The position numbers and the translations under genes were made by a program. DNA of 64,000 nt from Treponema sp. (lineage in GTDB: Bacteria > Spirochaetota > Spirochaetia > Treponematales > Treponemataceae). Location: positions 1 through 64,000 of the forward strand of contig JAFUDX010000030.1 in the NCBI GenBank assembly GCA_017464425.1, written 5' to 3'. The first letter of the stretch is position 1, and the number at the start of each line of letters is the position of its first letter. Below, one piece after another: positions 40,764 through 49,985 of this stretch. Below the pieces are notes generated by a model, which was not told the origin of the DNA, did not search any database, and worked only from the letters and a program-made list of their open reading frames with translations.

Positions 40764-40804
40764 GGGAAAGCGCACCCTTTCTGCCAAAGGTTTCTCTTTC
40801 CCTT
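40762..40804 (+). terminator. Possible terminator after the response regulator
   Basis: AAGGGAAAG paired with CTTTCCCTT (9 bp), long loop, then TAACCTTTTCTTTT. The stem begins in the stop codon. Confidence 0.35.
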
Positions 40805-40831
40805 TAACCTTTTCTTTTCCAAAGGGCTACA

Positions 40832-40860
40832 TTGCAAAAATTTTATCAGAGTTTTATAAT
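40832..40860 (+). promoter_or_regulatory. ackA promoter
   Basis: TTGCAA (40832-40837), 17-base spacer, TATAAT (40855-40860); leader of about 36 bases with GAGG before the ATG. Confidence 0.55.
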
Positions 40861-40902
40861 GGATTCCGTACTTTTTAAATCTTTTTTTAATCGAGGAAAA
40901 CA

Positions 40903-42237
40903 ATGGTTATTCTTACTTTGAACTGCGGTTCTTCTTCCGCAAAGTATCAGGTCTATGACTGGGACAACAAAGATGTTTTGGCAACGGGCGTTGTGGAGCG
41001 CGTCACTCAGGACGGCTCGGTGATTACGCACAAGCCAAAGGGAAAGGACAAATTCGTTCTTGAAAGCCCCTGTCCAACTCACAAAGAAGCAATCGAACTC
41101 ATTTTGAATGCTATTACGGATAAAGCGCACGGCGTTATCTCTGACATGAGCGTTATCGGCGCGGTCGGTCATCGCGTGCTCCACGGCGGCGACAAATTCA
41201 CAAAGAGCGTCAAAGTCACTCCCGAAGTTTTGGAGACATTCCGCTCAGTTCAGGATTTGGGACCATTGCACAACCCTGCGAACATCATGGGTATCGAAGC
41301 GGCTCAGAAGGTTCTTCCGAATGTTCCGCATGTCGCTGTTTTAGACACGGCTTGGCATCAGACCATGCCTGCTTCTTCTTTCCGCTATGCAATTCCAAAA
41401 GAATGGTACGAAAAATACGGCGCGCGCCGCTACGGGTTCCACGGAACTTCTTTCCTTTACACAGCAAAACGCGCTTCTGTTCTTCTTCACAAAGCACCAA
41501 AAGACACGAATGTCATCATCGCGCATGTCGGTAACGGCGCTTCAATGTGCGCGGTCAAAAACGGTCAGTGCTACGACACTTCAATGGGTATCACGCCGCT
41601 CGAAGGCTTGGTCATGGGAACACGAAGCGGCGACATGGACCCGGCTCTTCCGTTCTACATCATGCGCAAAACGGGCATGACTCCCGCCGAAATGGACACA
41701 GCTATGAACAAAAAGTCAGGTCTTCTCGGTCTCACAGGAAAATCTGCTGACCGCCGCGATGTCGCTGAGGCTGCCGCAAACGGCGACAAAGATTGCCAGC
41801 TTGCAGTCGATATGGAATGTTACCGCCTCAAAAAATACTTCGGCGCATACATGGCTGCAATCGGTCCTGTTGACGCAATCGTGTACACGGCAGGCGTTGG
41901 CGAGCACTCGGCTCTTATCCGCGGAAAGGCTCTCGAAGGCTTGGAATGGATGGGCGTTAAAATCGACCCGAAAAAGAATGCGCTCGCAAACACAGGCAAT
42001 GCCGAAACATGCATTTCTGCCGATGACAGCAAAGTGAAGGTTTTCGTTATTCCGACCGACGAAGAACTTGTTATGACCGAAGACGCTTTTGCAATCATGC
42101 AGGGCACTTACGATGTTCACACGAATTTCACCTATTCGTTCCAGGACCCAAGCTACCGCAACAAGGCGCGCGAAGAGGGCTTGAAGAAAGAACTCGAAAA
42201 GCACCCAGAGCTTGAGAGCATTATTGTTCGCCCGTAG
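40903..42237 (+). CDS. ackA: Acetate kinase
   Basis: Converts acetyl phosphate and ADP into acetate and ATP, the energy-yielding end of fermentation. The 444-residue protein shows [14 protein letters not shown] at the N-terminus, the second family signature GHRVLHGG near 88-95, GNGASMCA and [20 protein letters not shown]. The family is usually near 400 residues; here the C-terminus has about 40 extra residues (from GTYDVHTN on), a charged tail of unknown use. pta is not in the window. The ribosome site is GAGG. The gene is followed by a long repeat block. Confidence 0.96.
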   Translation: MVILTLNCGSSSAKYQVYDWDNKDVLATGVVERVTQDGSVITHKPKGKDKFVLESPCPTHKEAIELILNAITDKAHGVISDMSVIGAVGHRVLHGGDKFTKSVKVTPEVLETFRSVQDLGPLHNPANIMGIEAAQKVLPNVPHVAVLDTAWHQTMPASSFRYAIPKEWYEKYGARRYGFHGTSFLYTAKRASVLLHKAPKDTNVIIAHVGNGASMCAVKNGQCYDTSMGITPLEGLVMGTRSGDMDPALPFYIMRKTGMTPAEMDTAMNKKSGLLGLTGKSADRRDVAEAAANGDKDCQLAVDMECYRLKKYFGAYMAAIGPVDAIVYTAGVGEHSALIRGKALEGLEWMGVKIDPKKNALANTGNAETCISADDSKVKVFVIPTDEELVMTEDAFAIMQGTYDVHTNFTYSFQDPSYRNKAREEGLKKELEKHPELESIIVRP

Positions 42238-42242
42238 TTTTT

Positions 42243-42378
42243 GACGCGGATAAACGCAGATAAACGCGGATGTCTTTTAACCACAGATTACACAGATGTC
42301 ACAGATTTTCACAGATTATTATCTCTCATCTGTGTAATCTCTTGATGCGTAGCATCACGGACATCTGTGGTTTATTTC
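42243..42378. repeat. Composite GCGGAT and CACAGAT repeat block
   Basis: 42243-42271 holds three GCGGAT/GCAGAT units; 42279-42318 holds four CACAGAT units at 9-10 base spacing; 42325-42373 holds the inverted arm (catctgtgtaatct ... catctgtggttta). Within the inverted arm sits the palindrome GATGC, GTA, GCATC (42343-42355). The block occupies nearly all of the spacer between ackA and the lipoprotein gene. Confidence 0.85.
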
Positions 42379-42390
42379 TCGGAGGCTATT

Positions 42391-43161
42391 ATGAAAAGAA
42401 TTTGGGTATTAGTAGCGGCTTTCGCTGTTTCGCTTGCTTTCTTGTCTTGCGGAAGCACGAAATCTGTGCAGGAGTCAAAATTTCATGGTGAAGAGCCTGA
42501 AATGGCGGCTTCTAAGCGCACTATTATTGACTATCAGGGCGCGGAATTCGGAAGCGCGGTTCCGCAGTGGGTCGTTGACCTTTCTGCAGGACAGTATTCG
42601 GAAAGTGCGCTCACCAAGACTATGCCCGATCTCAAAGGCAAAAAGATTTTCGTTACGATTGCAAACGGCGACAACCTTGAATTCGTCCGCCAGTGGACTG
42701 ATTTGGTTCAGGTTGAGACCGAAGTGGCAAGTTCTTTGGAACGAGTCGCGGCAAAGGCAGTTGAGGCTCGCATGAGCGGAGACGGCTCGCAGGAAGGAAC
42801 GGAAGTAAAAGACAAGCAGTCGATTGAGCAGGCGTTGAACATGTACCGCACTTCACTCACAAGCGTGCGATTCAGCGGGCTTGAAAAAACGGCGCAGTAC
42901 TGGACACTCTCTCAGCGAGTCGATGGAAAAAAACAGCCTGTCGGAGAGCCATACTACACCTATTACGCAGTCTGGACGATGGAAAAGGACTTGTTTGAGT
43001 CTCAGCTTAACACGGCAATCAAAAACATTGACGAGACTTCAACTGAGGCTAAAGAACTCAAAGCAATCGTCCGCCAAAAGCTCTCTCAGGAACTTTCGGT
43101 TTCTTCAAATGTCGAAGAAATCAAAGCTGAGGCTGAAGCGTATATCGTAAATAGCAAATAA
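42391..43161 (+). CDS. Lipoprotein of unknown function
   Basis: A 256-residue lipoprotein: signal peptide ending in the lipobox FLSC (Cys near 20), then a mixed alpha/beta domain with FGSAVPQWVVDL, LKGKKIFVTIANGDN, and a long helical C-terminal part rich in Glu and Lys. It recalls the LPP20-like lipoproteins of spirochaetes, but that is uncertain. The start used is the ATG at 42391, with GGAGG 7 bases upstream; the frame could begin at 42367, which lies in a repeat. A clear terminator follows. Confidence 0.8.
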   Translation: MKRIWVLVAAFAVSLAFLSCGSTKSVQESKFHGEEPEMAASKRTIIDYQGAEFGSAVPQWVVDLSAGQYSESALTKTMPDLKGKKIFVTIANGDNLEFVRQWTDLVQVETEVASSLERVAAKAVEARMSGDGSQEGTEVKDKQSIEQALNMYRTSLTSVRFSGLEKTAQYWTLSQRVDGKKQPVGEPYYTYYAVWTMEKDLFESQLNTAIKNIDETSTEAKELKAIVRQKLSQELSVSSNVEEIKAEAEAYIVNSK

Positions 43162-43182
43162 TACCGCTTTTTATTTTATTTT

Positions 43183-43220
43183 ATCCACAGATTATGAATT
43201 GGTAATCTGTGGATTTTTTT
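43183..43220 (+). terminator. Rho-independent terminator made from a CACAGAT repeat
   Basis: Stem ATCCACAGATTA / TAATCTGTGGAT (12 bp perfect, 43183-43194 and 43203-43214), 8-base loop, then a run of seven T. It lies 22 bases after the lipoprotein stop and just before the convergent PfpI gene end. Confidence 0.85.
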
Positions 43221-43845
43221 ATCTCTGGCAGCTTCCGTCATGGATTCGCTGTGCTGTTTCTGGATTTGTGAGCAGTTCCACGAGCTTCATGGAAAATTGC
43301 TCGGCAGTGCCCGGTCCGCGACCTGTGAGCAGATTGTTATCCAGCACGAACGGCACATCTTTGATGTGGTGGGAATTTTCGGTGACTTCGCGGGCTTTGA
43401 CTTCGCTTCCGCAGTAGACGGCAAGATTTTGCTCCATGCCCGGATAGCAGGTCCACTTGCGGTTTGCGAGAACGCCTGTTTGTGCAAGAACAACGGCAGG
43501 GGAGGCGCACAGAGCGGTAACGAGCTTGCCCTTTCTGTCCATTTTTGTAATCAGTTGGAAGAGGTATTGGTTTGCCGCAAGATTTGTGGCTCCTGGCATA
43601 CCGCCCGGAAAATAAATGGCATCAGGCTCCTTCCCGTCCATTATTTCGATGAAATCTTTGAGCGTATTATCGGCGATAACGGTGATTTCATGGCTCCCGA
43701 CAACGACTATTTCATTCTTGGGTGAATTTTCTTCTGGAACTGAAACGGTGATGACATCAATATTTGCCCTTCTGAGATAATCGATAACGGTAAATGCTTC
43801 GATTTCTTCAAAACCAGGCGCCAAAAAAACAGCAACTTTTGACAT
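43219..43845 (-). CDS. DJ-1/PfpI family protein
   Basis: A 208-residue protein of the DJ-1/PfpI superfamily, YajL-like. The elbow cysteine lies in VTALCASPAVV near 111, with the conserved Glu in APGFEEIEA near 12-17; GGMPGATNL and the GPGTAEQF segment are family motifs. Reported activities of relatives include protein or nucleotide deglycation and chaperone work; none can be assigned here. It stands alone on the minus strand with its 3' end at the terminator of the lipoprotein gene. Confidence 0.9.
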   Translation of the reverse strand: MSKVAVFLAPGFEEIEAFTVIDYLRRANIDVITVSVPEENSPKNEIVVVGSHEITVIADNTLKDFIEIMDGKEPDAIYFPGGMPGATNLAANQYLFQLITKMDRKGKLVTALCASPAVVLAQTGVLANRKWTCYPGMEQNLAVYCGSEVKAREVTENSHHIKDVPFVLDNNLLTGRGPGTAEQFSMKLVELLTNPETAQRIHDGSCQR

Positions 43846-43973
43846 ATGTGGTACTATGCCCCCTTTATTTTCAATTCTACCACCAAAGGAAAAAAATCGC
43901 TATCAAAAAAACGGAAAAAACAGCCGATAATAAGAAAAATTAGAATTTTTGGAGATTTTAAGCAATCTCTTAA

Positions 43974-44002
43974 TTGAAACCTATGCGTGTATAAGGTATT
44001 AT
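43974..44002 (+). promoter_or_regulatory. Promoter of pseudo-receiver/hybrid-kinase operon
   Basis: TTGAAA (43974-43979), 17-base spacer, TATTAT (43997-44002). The ATG follows after 7 bases without a Shine-Dalgarno. Confidence 0.6.
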
Positions 44003-44009
44003 TTATAGT

Positions 44010-45254
44010 ATGAAGAGTGTTTTGGTTATTGATGCCCCGCCCATGTTTCGCGAATATCTGAAGGAAAAACTTTCCTCAGAGAATGTCGTTGTCGAATTTG
44101 CAGACGGACAGCGCGATGCCTTGCCGCGTTTTTTATCAATGCTTCCAGACCTCGTTATTATCAACATCGTAAATGCGGTTGATGATATAAGTGATTTCCT
44201 CGAAAAAAAACAAGCCGATCCCAATGGCAAAAAAATTCCTGTCATCATGACGGGCCCGCTTATTGAGCACGAAGAAGTTTCTGATTTAGTTCAGTATGGG
44301 GTAATCAAATATTTTACCCGTCCCATTAAATTCGACCTCTTTTTTGAGTCTGTCGGCAGGGTGCTCCATTCTGCGTTTGCAATTGATTCTACGCCGAGCG
44401 TCCTTGACATGCACTTAAATAAAGAAATCATCTTCATTGAGATTGCAAAGGGCTTGAACCGAGAAAAAATTACGCTTCTCAAATACAAAATTTCTGAACT
44501 TATAGAAAACAGCGGGCTCAAACTGCCCAAACTCGTTCTTATGATGTCCGATTTACGGCTCAGTTATGTCGATGGCCTTAACCTTGATTTGCTGCTCACG
44601 AATATTCTTGCGGACAGAAAAGTCCTTCGCCGCAATATAAAAATTCTTTCTTTCGACCCGTTTGTTTCAGATTTTATTGAAGGGCACCCCAATTATGACG
44701 GCATTCAGGTTGTTCAGAATCTTTCTGAAGTCGTTAATTCCCTCGTTTCTGGTGCAGATGCATCGAATGTTCAGGATGTTATTTCAGATAAAATTCTTGC
44801 CTCTTCTGGTGATTCTGATGAAGGTTCCGTTGCGCTGCGATTTTTTGCCGATACGGGTACTGTTGGCGAAACAGAGGAGCTTACTGCCGGCCAGCTAAAA
44901 ATTGCCATCATCGATGTTGATTTTTCCGTCGTGCAATATTTAACCCGCGTCACAGAAACAATCGGTGAGGTCACGGTTTTTAACGGTGGCAAGGAATTCA
45001 TCGAAAAGGTGCAGCCAAATCAGTTTAATCTTGCGATTACGGGAATGTACATGCCGGAGGTTACGGGGCTTGATGTGCTCCGCTTCCTTGTTGAAAAGCA
45101 CATCGATTTGCCTGTCATCGTATATTCAACGATAGTCCAAAAAGAAGTTATCATGCAGACATTGCGGCTGGGAGCTTCCAGCTATTTGGTCAAACCGCAG
45201 CCTGCTCAGGTCATCACTCAAAAAGCACTGGAAATTGTGAATGCAAAACGATAA
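44010..45254 (+). CDS. Double pseudo-receiver protein with a central STAS-like domain
   Basis: A 414-residue cytosolic protein. Residues 1-125 look like a receiver domain but the phospho-acceptor position is N52 (VIINIV). Residues about 135-245 (EIIFIEIAKGLN, LVLMMSDLRLSYVDGLNL, IKILSFDPFVSDFIE) resemble a STAS/anti-sigma-antagonist fold. Residues about 295-414 are a second receiver in which the acceptor is G345 (AITGMYMPE). Neither receiver should be phosphorylated in the normal way, although the Lys of VKP is kept in the second. Its end overlaps the soluble hybrid kinase gene by 14 bases, so it is probably a partner of that kinase. Confidence 0.75.
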   Translation: MKSVLVIDAPPMFREYLKEKLSSENVVVEFADGQRDALPRFLSMLPDLVIINIVNAVDDISDFLEKKQADPNGKKIPVIMTGPLIEHEEVSDLVQYGVIKYFTRPIKFDLFFESVGRVLHSAFAIDSTPSVLDMHLNKEIIFIEIAKGLNREKITLLKYKISELIENSGLKLPKLVLMMSDLRLSYVDGLNLDLLLTNILADRKVLRRNIKILSFDPFVSDFIEGHPNYDGIQVVQNLSEVVNSLVSGADASNVQDVISDKILASSGDSDEGSVALRFFADTGTVGETEELTAGQLKIAIIDVDFSVVQYLTRVTETIGEVTVFNGGKEFIEKVQPNQFNLAITGMYMPEVTGLDVLRFLVEKHIDLPVIVYSTIVQKEVIMQTLRLGASSYLVKPQPAQVITQKALEIVNAKR

Positions 45255-46974
45255 AAGCGAACTGAACGATACCACCCGCTATCTTGCGAACACATTGCAT
45301 GAAATCCGTACGCCGATTCAGACGATTATCGGAGCGGCCGAACTTTTGCAGGATACTGTTCTTGACAAGGAGCAAAAGGAATATATCCGTCAGATTCTTT
45401 TTAGCGCAGAAGGACTTTTGGAGCTCGCGAACAATATCCTTGATTTTGCAAAAATGAATCAGAACGGTCTTAAAATCGAAAACATTCCGTTCGATATTGC
45501 CTATGTCGCTGAACATGTCGTGGATTCTGAGAGCGTTAAGGCATTTAATCGCGGCGTTGAGCTTATCCTTGAAATATCTCCGAATGTGCCGGCGATGGTT
45601 ACGGGCGATTCCATGCGCGTGCGGCAGATTATGCTTAACTTAATCAGCAATGCGGTTAAATTCACAAAAGAAGGCTATGTTCATGTAGAGCTTGATTATA
45701 ATAAAAAAGACGGCATTTGCTTTATCGTCACTGATTCTGGCATCGGTATTCCAGAAGACAATCAGGATAAACTGTTTACCGATTATTTTCAGGCGGATAT
45801 TTCTACCTACCGGCTTTTTGGCGGAACCGGGCTGGGGCTTTCTATCAGCAAAAATCTCGTGAATCTCATGGGGGGCAAAATCGGGGTCAAAACGAATCCT
45901 GATGGTGGCTCTATTTTCTTTTTTACGCTCCCGTTGCCTGTCGCAATCGAAAAAACTGCAAAAATCAATTTTACGAAAAATCCTGCCGAGCAACGAATCC
46001 TTATCGTTGATGACAGTGATCTTGCTGCCAACAGTTTTAAGAAAAAGCTTTCCTATCTGGGATTTACGCAGGTCGAAGTGTGCACCGATGCAAGTACGGT
46101 CGTGTCGCTTCTCGCACAGACCGAAGTCGAAGGTGCGCCTTTTAAAATCGCGTTTATCGATATGGTTATGAAGGGCGGCCTTGATGGCTGGCATGTCGGC
46201 TTTGATATTCATCAATTGGGAAGCATTTCTACATCTCTTTATCTTCTTGTTCCCGAAGGTCAGATGCATGAAGACGCAAAAATGAAATTCCTTGATTTGT
46301 ACAAGGGCTATTTGTACAAGCCAATCAAGCGGAATATGCTCGTCTCGCTCCTTTCCGAAGAGCTTTTTGAGAGTGATTTACAAAAATTGTCACGGTCTGG
46401 TGATGAATTTATCGAAATCGAAGAACTTGAAGTGCTTTCTACTGCTGAAGAAGAAAATCCGTCTTCGCCAACAGCTGTTCCTGTTGAAAAAAAGGAAAAT
46501 ATTGCCGAAGGTTTAAAAATTCTGGTAGCGGAAGATCATCCGATGAACCGAAAGCTGCTTGAGACATTCCTTAAAAAATTCGGCGCACAGGTGTATCTTG
46601 CGGAAAACGCTGTGGAAGCACTTAAAATCATCGAAGAAACGCCTGAAATCAGCATGGTTTTTATGGACATCTTTATGCCCGAAAAAAACGGCATTGAGGC
46701 AACGAAAGAACTGCGGGCAATGCACTATAACGAGATAATTATCGCTTGCACCGCAAATAACGATACGAACGATTTTGAGGAATACAAAAAGAGCGGCATA
46801 AACGACATTCTGGTAAAACCGTTCAAAAGTGACACCTTAAAATCAATGATTGAAAAATGGAAGGAAGTCATGAAGACCATTTCGTTCGAGCAGATAAATT
46901 TGCTGAACATCGACAGTGACTTTTTTGTCGAAGATTCCAAAAACGGAACACAACACGATGAACCGAATGAATAG
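45241..46974 (+). CDS. Soluble hybrid histidine kinase with two receiver domains
   Basis: A 577-residue kinase with no membrane helix and no sensor domain: it opens directly with HisKA, phospho-acceptor H20 in LANTLHEIRTPIQ. HATPase follows (about 100-235; NLISNAVKFT, DSGIGIP, GGTGLGLSIS). Receiver 1 (about 252-375) keeps D307 and YKP; receiver 2 (about 425-545) keeps D476 (FMDIFMPE) and VKPF. Input must come from a partner, most likely the pseudo-receiver protein with which it overlaps by 14 bases. The PHP phosphatase gene overlaps its 3' end by 17 bases. Confidence 0.92.
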   Translation: MQNDKSELNDTTRYLANTLHEIRTPIQTIIGAAELLQDTVLDKEQKEYIRQILFSAEGLLELANNILDFAKMNQNGLKIENIPFDIAYVAEHVVDSESVKAFNRGVELILEISPNVPAMVTGDSMRVRQIMLNLISNAVKFTKEGYVHVELDYNKKDGICFIVTDSGIGIPEDNQDKLFTDYFQADISTYRLFGGTGLGLSISKNLVNLMGGKIGVKTNPDGGSIFFFTLPLPVAIEKTAKINFTKNPAEQRILIVDDSDLAANSFKKKLSYLGFTQVEVCTDASTVVSLLAQTEVEGAPFKIAFIDMVMKGGLDGWHVGFDIHQLGSISTSLYLLVPEGQMHEDAKMKFLDLYKGYLYKPIKRNMLVSLLSEELFESDLQKLSRSGDEFIEIEELEVLSTAEEENPSSPTAVPVEKKENIAEGLKILVAEDHPMNRKLLETFLKKFGAQVYLAENAVEALKIIEETPEISMVFMDIFMPEKNGIEATKELRAMHYNEIIIACTANNDTNDFEEYKKSGINDILVKPFKSDTLKSMIEKWKEVMKTISFEQINLLNIDSDFFVEDSKNGTQHDEPNE

Positions 46975-47827
46975 CGTTTCAGAATCATATATCAAATCAA
47001 ATTTGCATACGCACTCAACATTTTGTGACGGCAAAAACACCCCAGAGGAAAATGTTATCGCGGCAATTCAAAAAAATATTCGCGTGCTCGGTTTTACTTC
47101 ACATTCAATGTTCCCGTTTTGGACCGAGACATACATGCACCCAGAAGATTTTTCTTCTTATTGCGCTGAGATTCATCGTCTTCAAAAAAAATATGCGGGT
47201 CAGATTACCATTCGGCTTGGCTTTGAGACGGATTTTATTCCCGGTGTTTCCGTTCCGAATATTCAGAATTATGCTGAATTTGAGCCTGACTATCTGATTG
47301 GCTCCGTTCATTTTATTTTTCAGCGGGAAGGGGCGTTTGCTGTCGATTACAAGACCGAGATTTTAAAAAACGGCGCAGAAAAATACTACAAAAATGACAT
47401 TCGTTCGTTGATTTGTGATTATTTTTCGCTTCAAAAAGAAATGCTTTTAAAAGGTGATTTTGCCGTGCTCGGTCATGCGGATTTGATTCGGAAATTTAAC
47501 GAGAAAAGCCCGTTTTTTGATGAAACTGAAGACTGGTACAAAAATGAACTCAAAGAACTGGCTAGTGCTGTCGCACGCGCTGGAATTGCCACTGAAATCA
47601 ATAGCGGTGCAATCGCGCGTGGCTATCTCTCAAAACCGTACCCAAGCGAATATTTTCTTTCTCTTTTAAAAGAAAAAGGCGTTCCTGTTGCTATCACAGC
47701 TGACGCTCATGCTGAGGAAATGCTTGATTGTGATTTTGAGAATTCTCTGTTACTGGCAAAAAAAATCGGCTATACCGAAGTGATTTATGACATCGATAGA
47801 GCCGGTTATAGATTTTGCAGTATTTAG
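46958..47827 (+). CDS. PHP-family phosphoesterase, histidinol-phosphatase-like
   Basis: A 289-residue PHP-domain protein. Metal-site segments are SNLHTHSTFCDGKNTPEE near 14-31, LGFTSHS, GFETDFIP, LIGSVHF, VLGHADLIRKF and TADAHA, in the order of HisJ/YcdX-type histidinol phosphatases (about 260-290 residues). No other his gene is here, and it overlaps a signalling gene, so another phosphate ester could be the substrate. The start chosen is the ATG at 46958, inside the end of the kinase gene; the ATG at 46967 is an equal alternative. Confidence 0.82.
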   Translation: MNRMNSVSESYIKSNLHTHSTFCDGKNTPEENVIAAIQKNIRVLGFTSHSMFPFWTETYMHPEDFSSYCAEIHRLQKKYAGQITIRLGFETDFIPGVSVPNIQNYAEFEPDYLIGSVHFIFQREGAFAVDYKTEILKNGAEKYYKNDIRSLICDYFSLQKEMLLKGDFAVLGHADLIRKFNEKSPFFDETEDWYKNELKELASAVARAGIATEINSGAIARGYLSKPYPSEYFLSLLKEKGVPVAITADAHAEEMLDCDFENSLLLAKKIGYTEVIYDIDRAGYRFCSI

Positions 47828-48180
47828 CGGTTTCTTCGCTCGTCTTCGCTCTTGCACGCAATGCACATGAATGCATACGGAATTGCTTCGAGGCGGGCGA
47901 TTGGAATTTCTTTGTGGCATTTTAAGCAAATGCCGTACTTGCCCTGACTGATTCTGTCGAGCGCGTTGTTAATCATTGTGAGGCGGTTTGAGTCTTGTGC
48001 ACCCAAAGACTCAAGGAGTGCGCCATCGATTGCGTCTGATGCGATGTCGACTTCATCTCCCGGTTCGCCGCTTTCGACCATCTTTTTATATTCTGAATGT
48101 TTGTCGGCCAATGATTTTAAGATTTGTTCTTTTTGTTCCAAAAGATTTGTTTTCATTTTATCAATGAAGGATTGTTCCAT
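47824..48180 (-). CDS. DksA/TraR-family zinc-finger protein
   Basis: A 118-residue regulator of the DksA/TraR type, which binds the secondary channel of RNA polymerase and often works with ppGpp. The N-terminal coiled coil (about 1-70, with GEPGDEVDIASDAID at its tip) is followed by a C4 zinc finger CLKCHKEIPIARLEAIPYAFMC-IAC. The start used is the ATG at 48180, which has GGGAGAA 6 bases upstream; the frame reaching to 48261 is not supported. The ppGpp-type HD hydrolase at 3500 gives a loose functional link. Divergent from infA. Confidence 0.88.
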   Translation of the reverse strand: MEQSFIDKMKTNLLEQKEQILKSLADKHSEYKKMVESGEPGDEVDIASDAIDGALLESLGAQDSNRLTMINNALDRISQGKYGICLKCHKEIPIARLEAIPYAFMCIACKSEDERRNR

Positions 48181-48288
48181 GTCATTTCTCCCATGTTGCA
48201 ATTTTTTTGTTATTAGATAATAATAAGGGAGAAATCTTGAAAAGACAAGAAAAATATTCAAGGTTTTTCATACATTTTTGGAGGAATC

Positions 48289-48510
48289 GTGGCTAAAGAA
48301 GAAGCGATTGAAGTAGAAGGCATTGTAAAAGAAGCTTTGCCAAACACCCAGTTCCGTGTTGAACTCAAAAACGGCGGGCATGTAGTTTTGGCGCATTTGT
48401 CAGGAAAAATGCGAAAACATTATATCAAAATCGTACCAGGTGACAGCGTAAAAGTTGCCCTTTCTCCGTACGACTTAAATCGCGGGCGAATCATTTTCCG
48501 CGAACGCTAA
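48289..48510 (+). CDS. infA: Translation initiation factor IF-1
   Basis: A 73-residue OB-fold protein that binds the A site of the 30S subunit during initiation. The sequence [46 protein letters not shown] and [12 protein letters not shown] is typical at full length. The start is a GTG at 48289 with a strong GGAGG 4 bases upstream. It stands alone between dksA-like and aroA genes instead of in a ribosomal-protein cluster. Confidence 0.97.
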   Translation: MAKEEAIEVEGIVKEALPNTQFRVELKNGGHVVLAHLSGKMRKHYIKIVPGDSVKVALSPYDLNRGRIIFRER

Positions 48511-48572
48511 TTTTTATCCTCTCACAAAAGCTATCTGTGGCATTTTGTGCAAAAATATGATAAAATCCCCCT

Positions 48573-49973
48573 ATGAACATTATCGCGTCACGCAGCAGTT
48601 TATCGGGGGCAATCACCGTTCCCGGCTCTAAATCTCATACAATCCGTGCGCTCTTGCTTGCAACGCTTGCCGAGGGCACTTCTCACATAAAAAATCCGCT
48701 CCCAAGCGCAGATTGTCTTTCAACGGCGGCGGCGGTTCCGCTCATCGGCTCGGAAGTCGATTTGAATCTTTTGGCGGAGGGCGAGCCGGGCACTGAATGG
48801 ACAGTGTACGGTGCGGGGAAAAGTCTCCATCTTCCTGATGATGTCGTGAATGTGGGCGACTCAGGCTCGCTTTTGTATTTTTTAACGCCCGTTGCAGCCT
48901 GCTTTGAGGGCACTTCTGTCTTTACGGGAGACGCGAGCATCAGAAAGCGACCGGTGAATCATGTTGTTGACGCGTTGAATCAGCTCGGAGCGAAGTGTTT
49001 TGTCACGCGACCGAACGCGAATGGCTGCCCGCTCGTGATTACAGGCTCAATCAAAAAGGGCGGCGTTGTGCGGACGGCGGGCGAAATTTCAAGCCAGTAC
49101 ATTTCTGGTCTCATGATGGCAGGAATCCTCACCGACGAGCCAATCACTATTGAGCTTTCAAATCCTAAAGAAACGCCCTACCTCACGATGACGCAAAAAT
49201 GGCTCGAAAAAGTGGGCGTTCAGTGTTCCGTTTCCGAGGACTTCAAGCATATTTCGGTTACGCCGAACAAAAATCTCAAAGGCTTCGATGTCACAATTCC
49301 GAGCGATTGGGAAGGAGTCGCGTTCCCGCTCATTGCCGCGCTTGTTTCGGACTCAAAAATCACGATTGAGAATGTGGATTCAAGCGGAACGCAGGGAGAC
49401 GACGCGATTGTCTCGATTTTGCAGTCGCTCGGCGCGGATATTCAATGGAATAAGGAAAAAGAAACGCTCGTCGTTGCGGGCGGAAAGTGCGCCAAAGACG
49501 GAATCGGGCGGCTTTCAACCGAAAATCTTCCGAACGGCGAACTTCATGTAAATATTTCGGGCTTCCCTGACGCGGTGTGCGCTCTTTCTGCAATCGCGTG
49601 CTTTACCGAGGGCACGGTCTACATCGAAGATGCCGCCGTCTGCCGCCGAAAGGAAACCGACCGTCTCAAAGTGCTTGCCGTGGAGCTTTCAAAACTCGGC
49701 GCACACATCGAAGAAAAAGAAGATTCGCTCGTAATTCACGGTCATTCTCCGTTCCTCAAAGACGGCTCGCCGAATCCTGATTTCAAATTGCACGGCGCAA
49801 TCTGCGAGAGTTACGATGACCACCGCATGGCAATGTCGCTCGCTTCAATCGGAGTGGGGCTTCCAGATGGCGAAAAAATCATCATCAACAACGCGGAGTG
49901 CTGTGCCGTCAGTTTCCCGCATTTTTACGATGTGATGAATACAATCAATGCAGGGTATAGGGAAGAGGTGTAA
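48573..49973 (+). CDS. aroA: 3-phosphoshikimate 1-carboxyvinyltransferase
   Basis: EPSP synthase of the shikimate pathway, making the precursor of chorismate. The 466-residue protein opens with VPGSKSHTIRALLLA near 15-29 (substrate-binding Lys-Ser), has GDSGSLLYFL (as GNSGTxxR in others) near 91-100, DASIRKRPV and the C-terminal CRRKETDRL and DDHRMAM motifs. It is somewhat longer than the usual 430. The Asp in GDSGS replaces the usual Asn (GNSGT) and the Arg of the GTTxR region is replaced by aromatic residues; these are odd but the active-site Lys/Asp set is there. TAAAAT lies 6 bases before the ATG; no Shine-Dalgarno. Confidence 0.92.
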   Translation: MNIIASRSSLSGAITVPGSKSHTIRALLLATLAEGTSHIKNPLPSADCLSTAAAVPLIGSEVDLNLLAEGEPGTEWTVYGAGKSLHLPDDVVNVGDSGSLLYFLTPVAACFEGTSVFTGDASIRKRPVNHVVDALNQLGAKCFVTRPNANGCPLVITGSIKKGGVVRTAGEISSQYISGLMMAGILTDEPITIELSNPKETPYLTMTQKWLEKVGVQCSVSEDFKHISVTPNKNLKGFDVTIPSDWEGVAFPLIAALVSDSKITIENVDSSGTQGDDAIVSILQSLGADIQWNKEKETLVVAGGKCAKDGIGRLSTENLPNGELHVNISGFPDAVCALSAIACFTEGTVYIEDAAVCRRKETDRLKVLAVELSKLGAHIEEKEDSLVIHGHSPFLKDGSPNPDFKLHGAICESYDDHRMAMSLASIGVGLPDGEKIIINNAECCAVSFPHFYDVMNTINAGYREEV

Positions 49974-49985
49974 AAACTTCTGTTA

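Noticed and set aside
42279..42318. CRISPR-like tandem spacing of CACAGAT units
   Set aside because: Units are only 9-10 bases apart with no spacers of 25-40 bases, there are no cas genes, and the copies are scattered between many genes.
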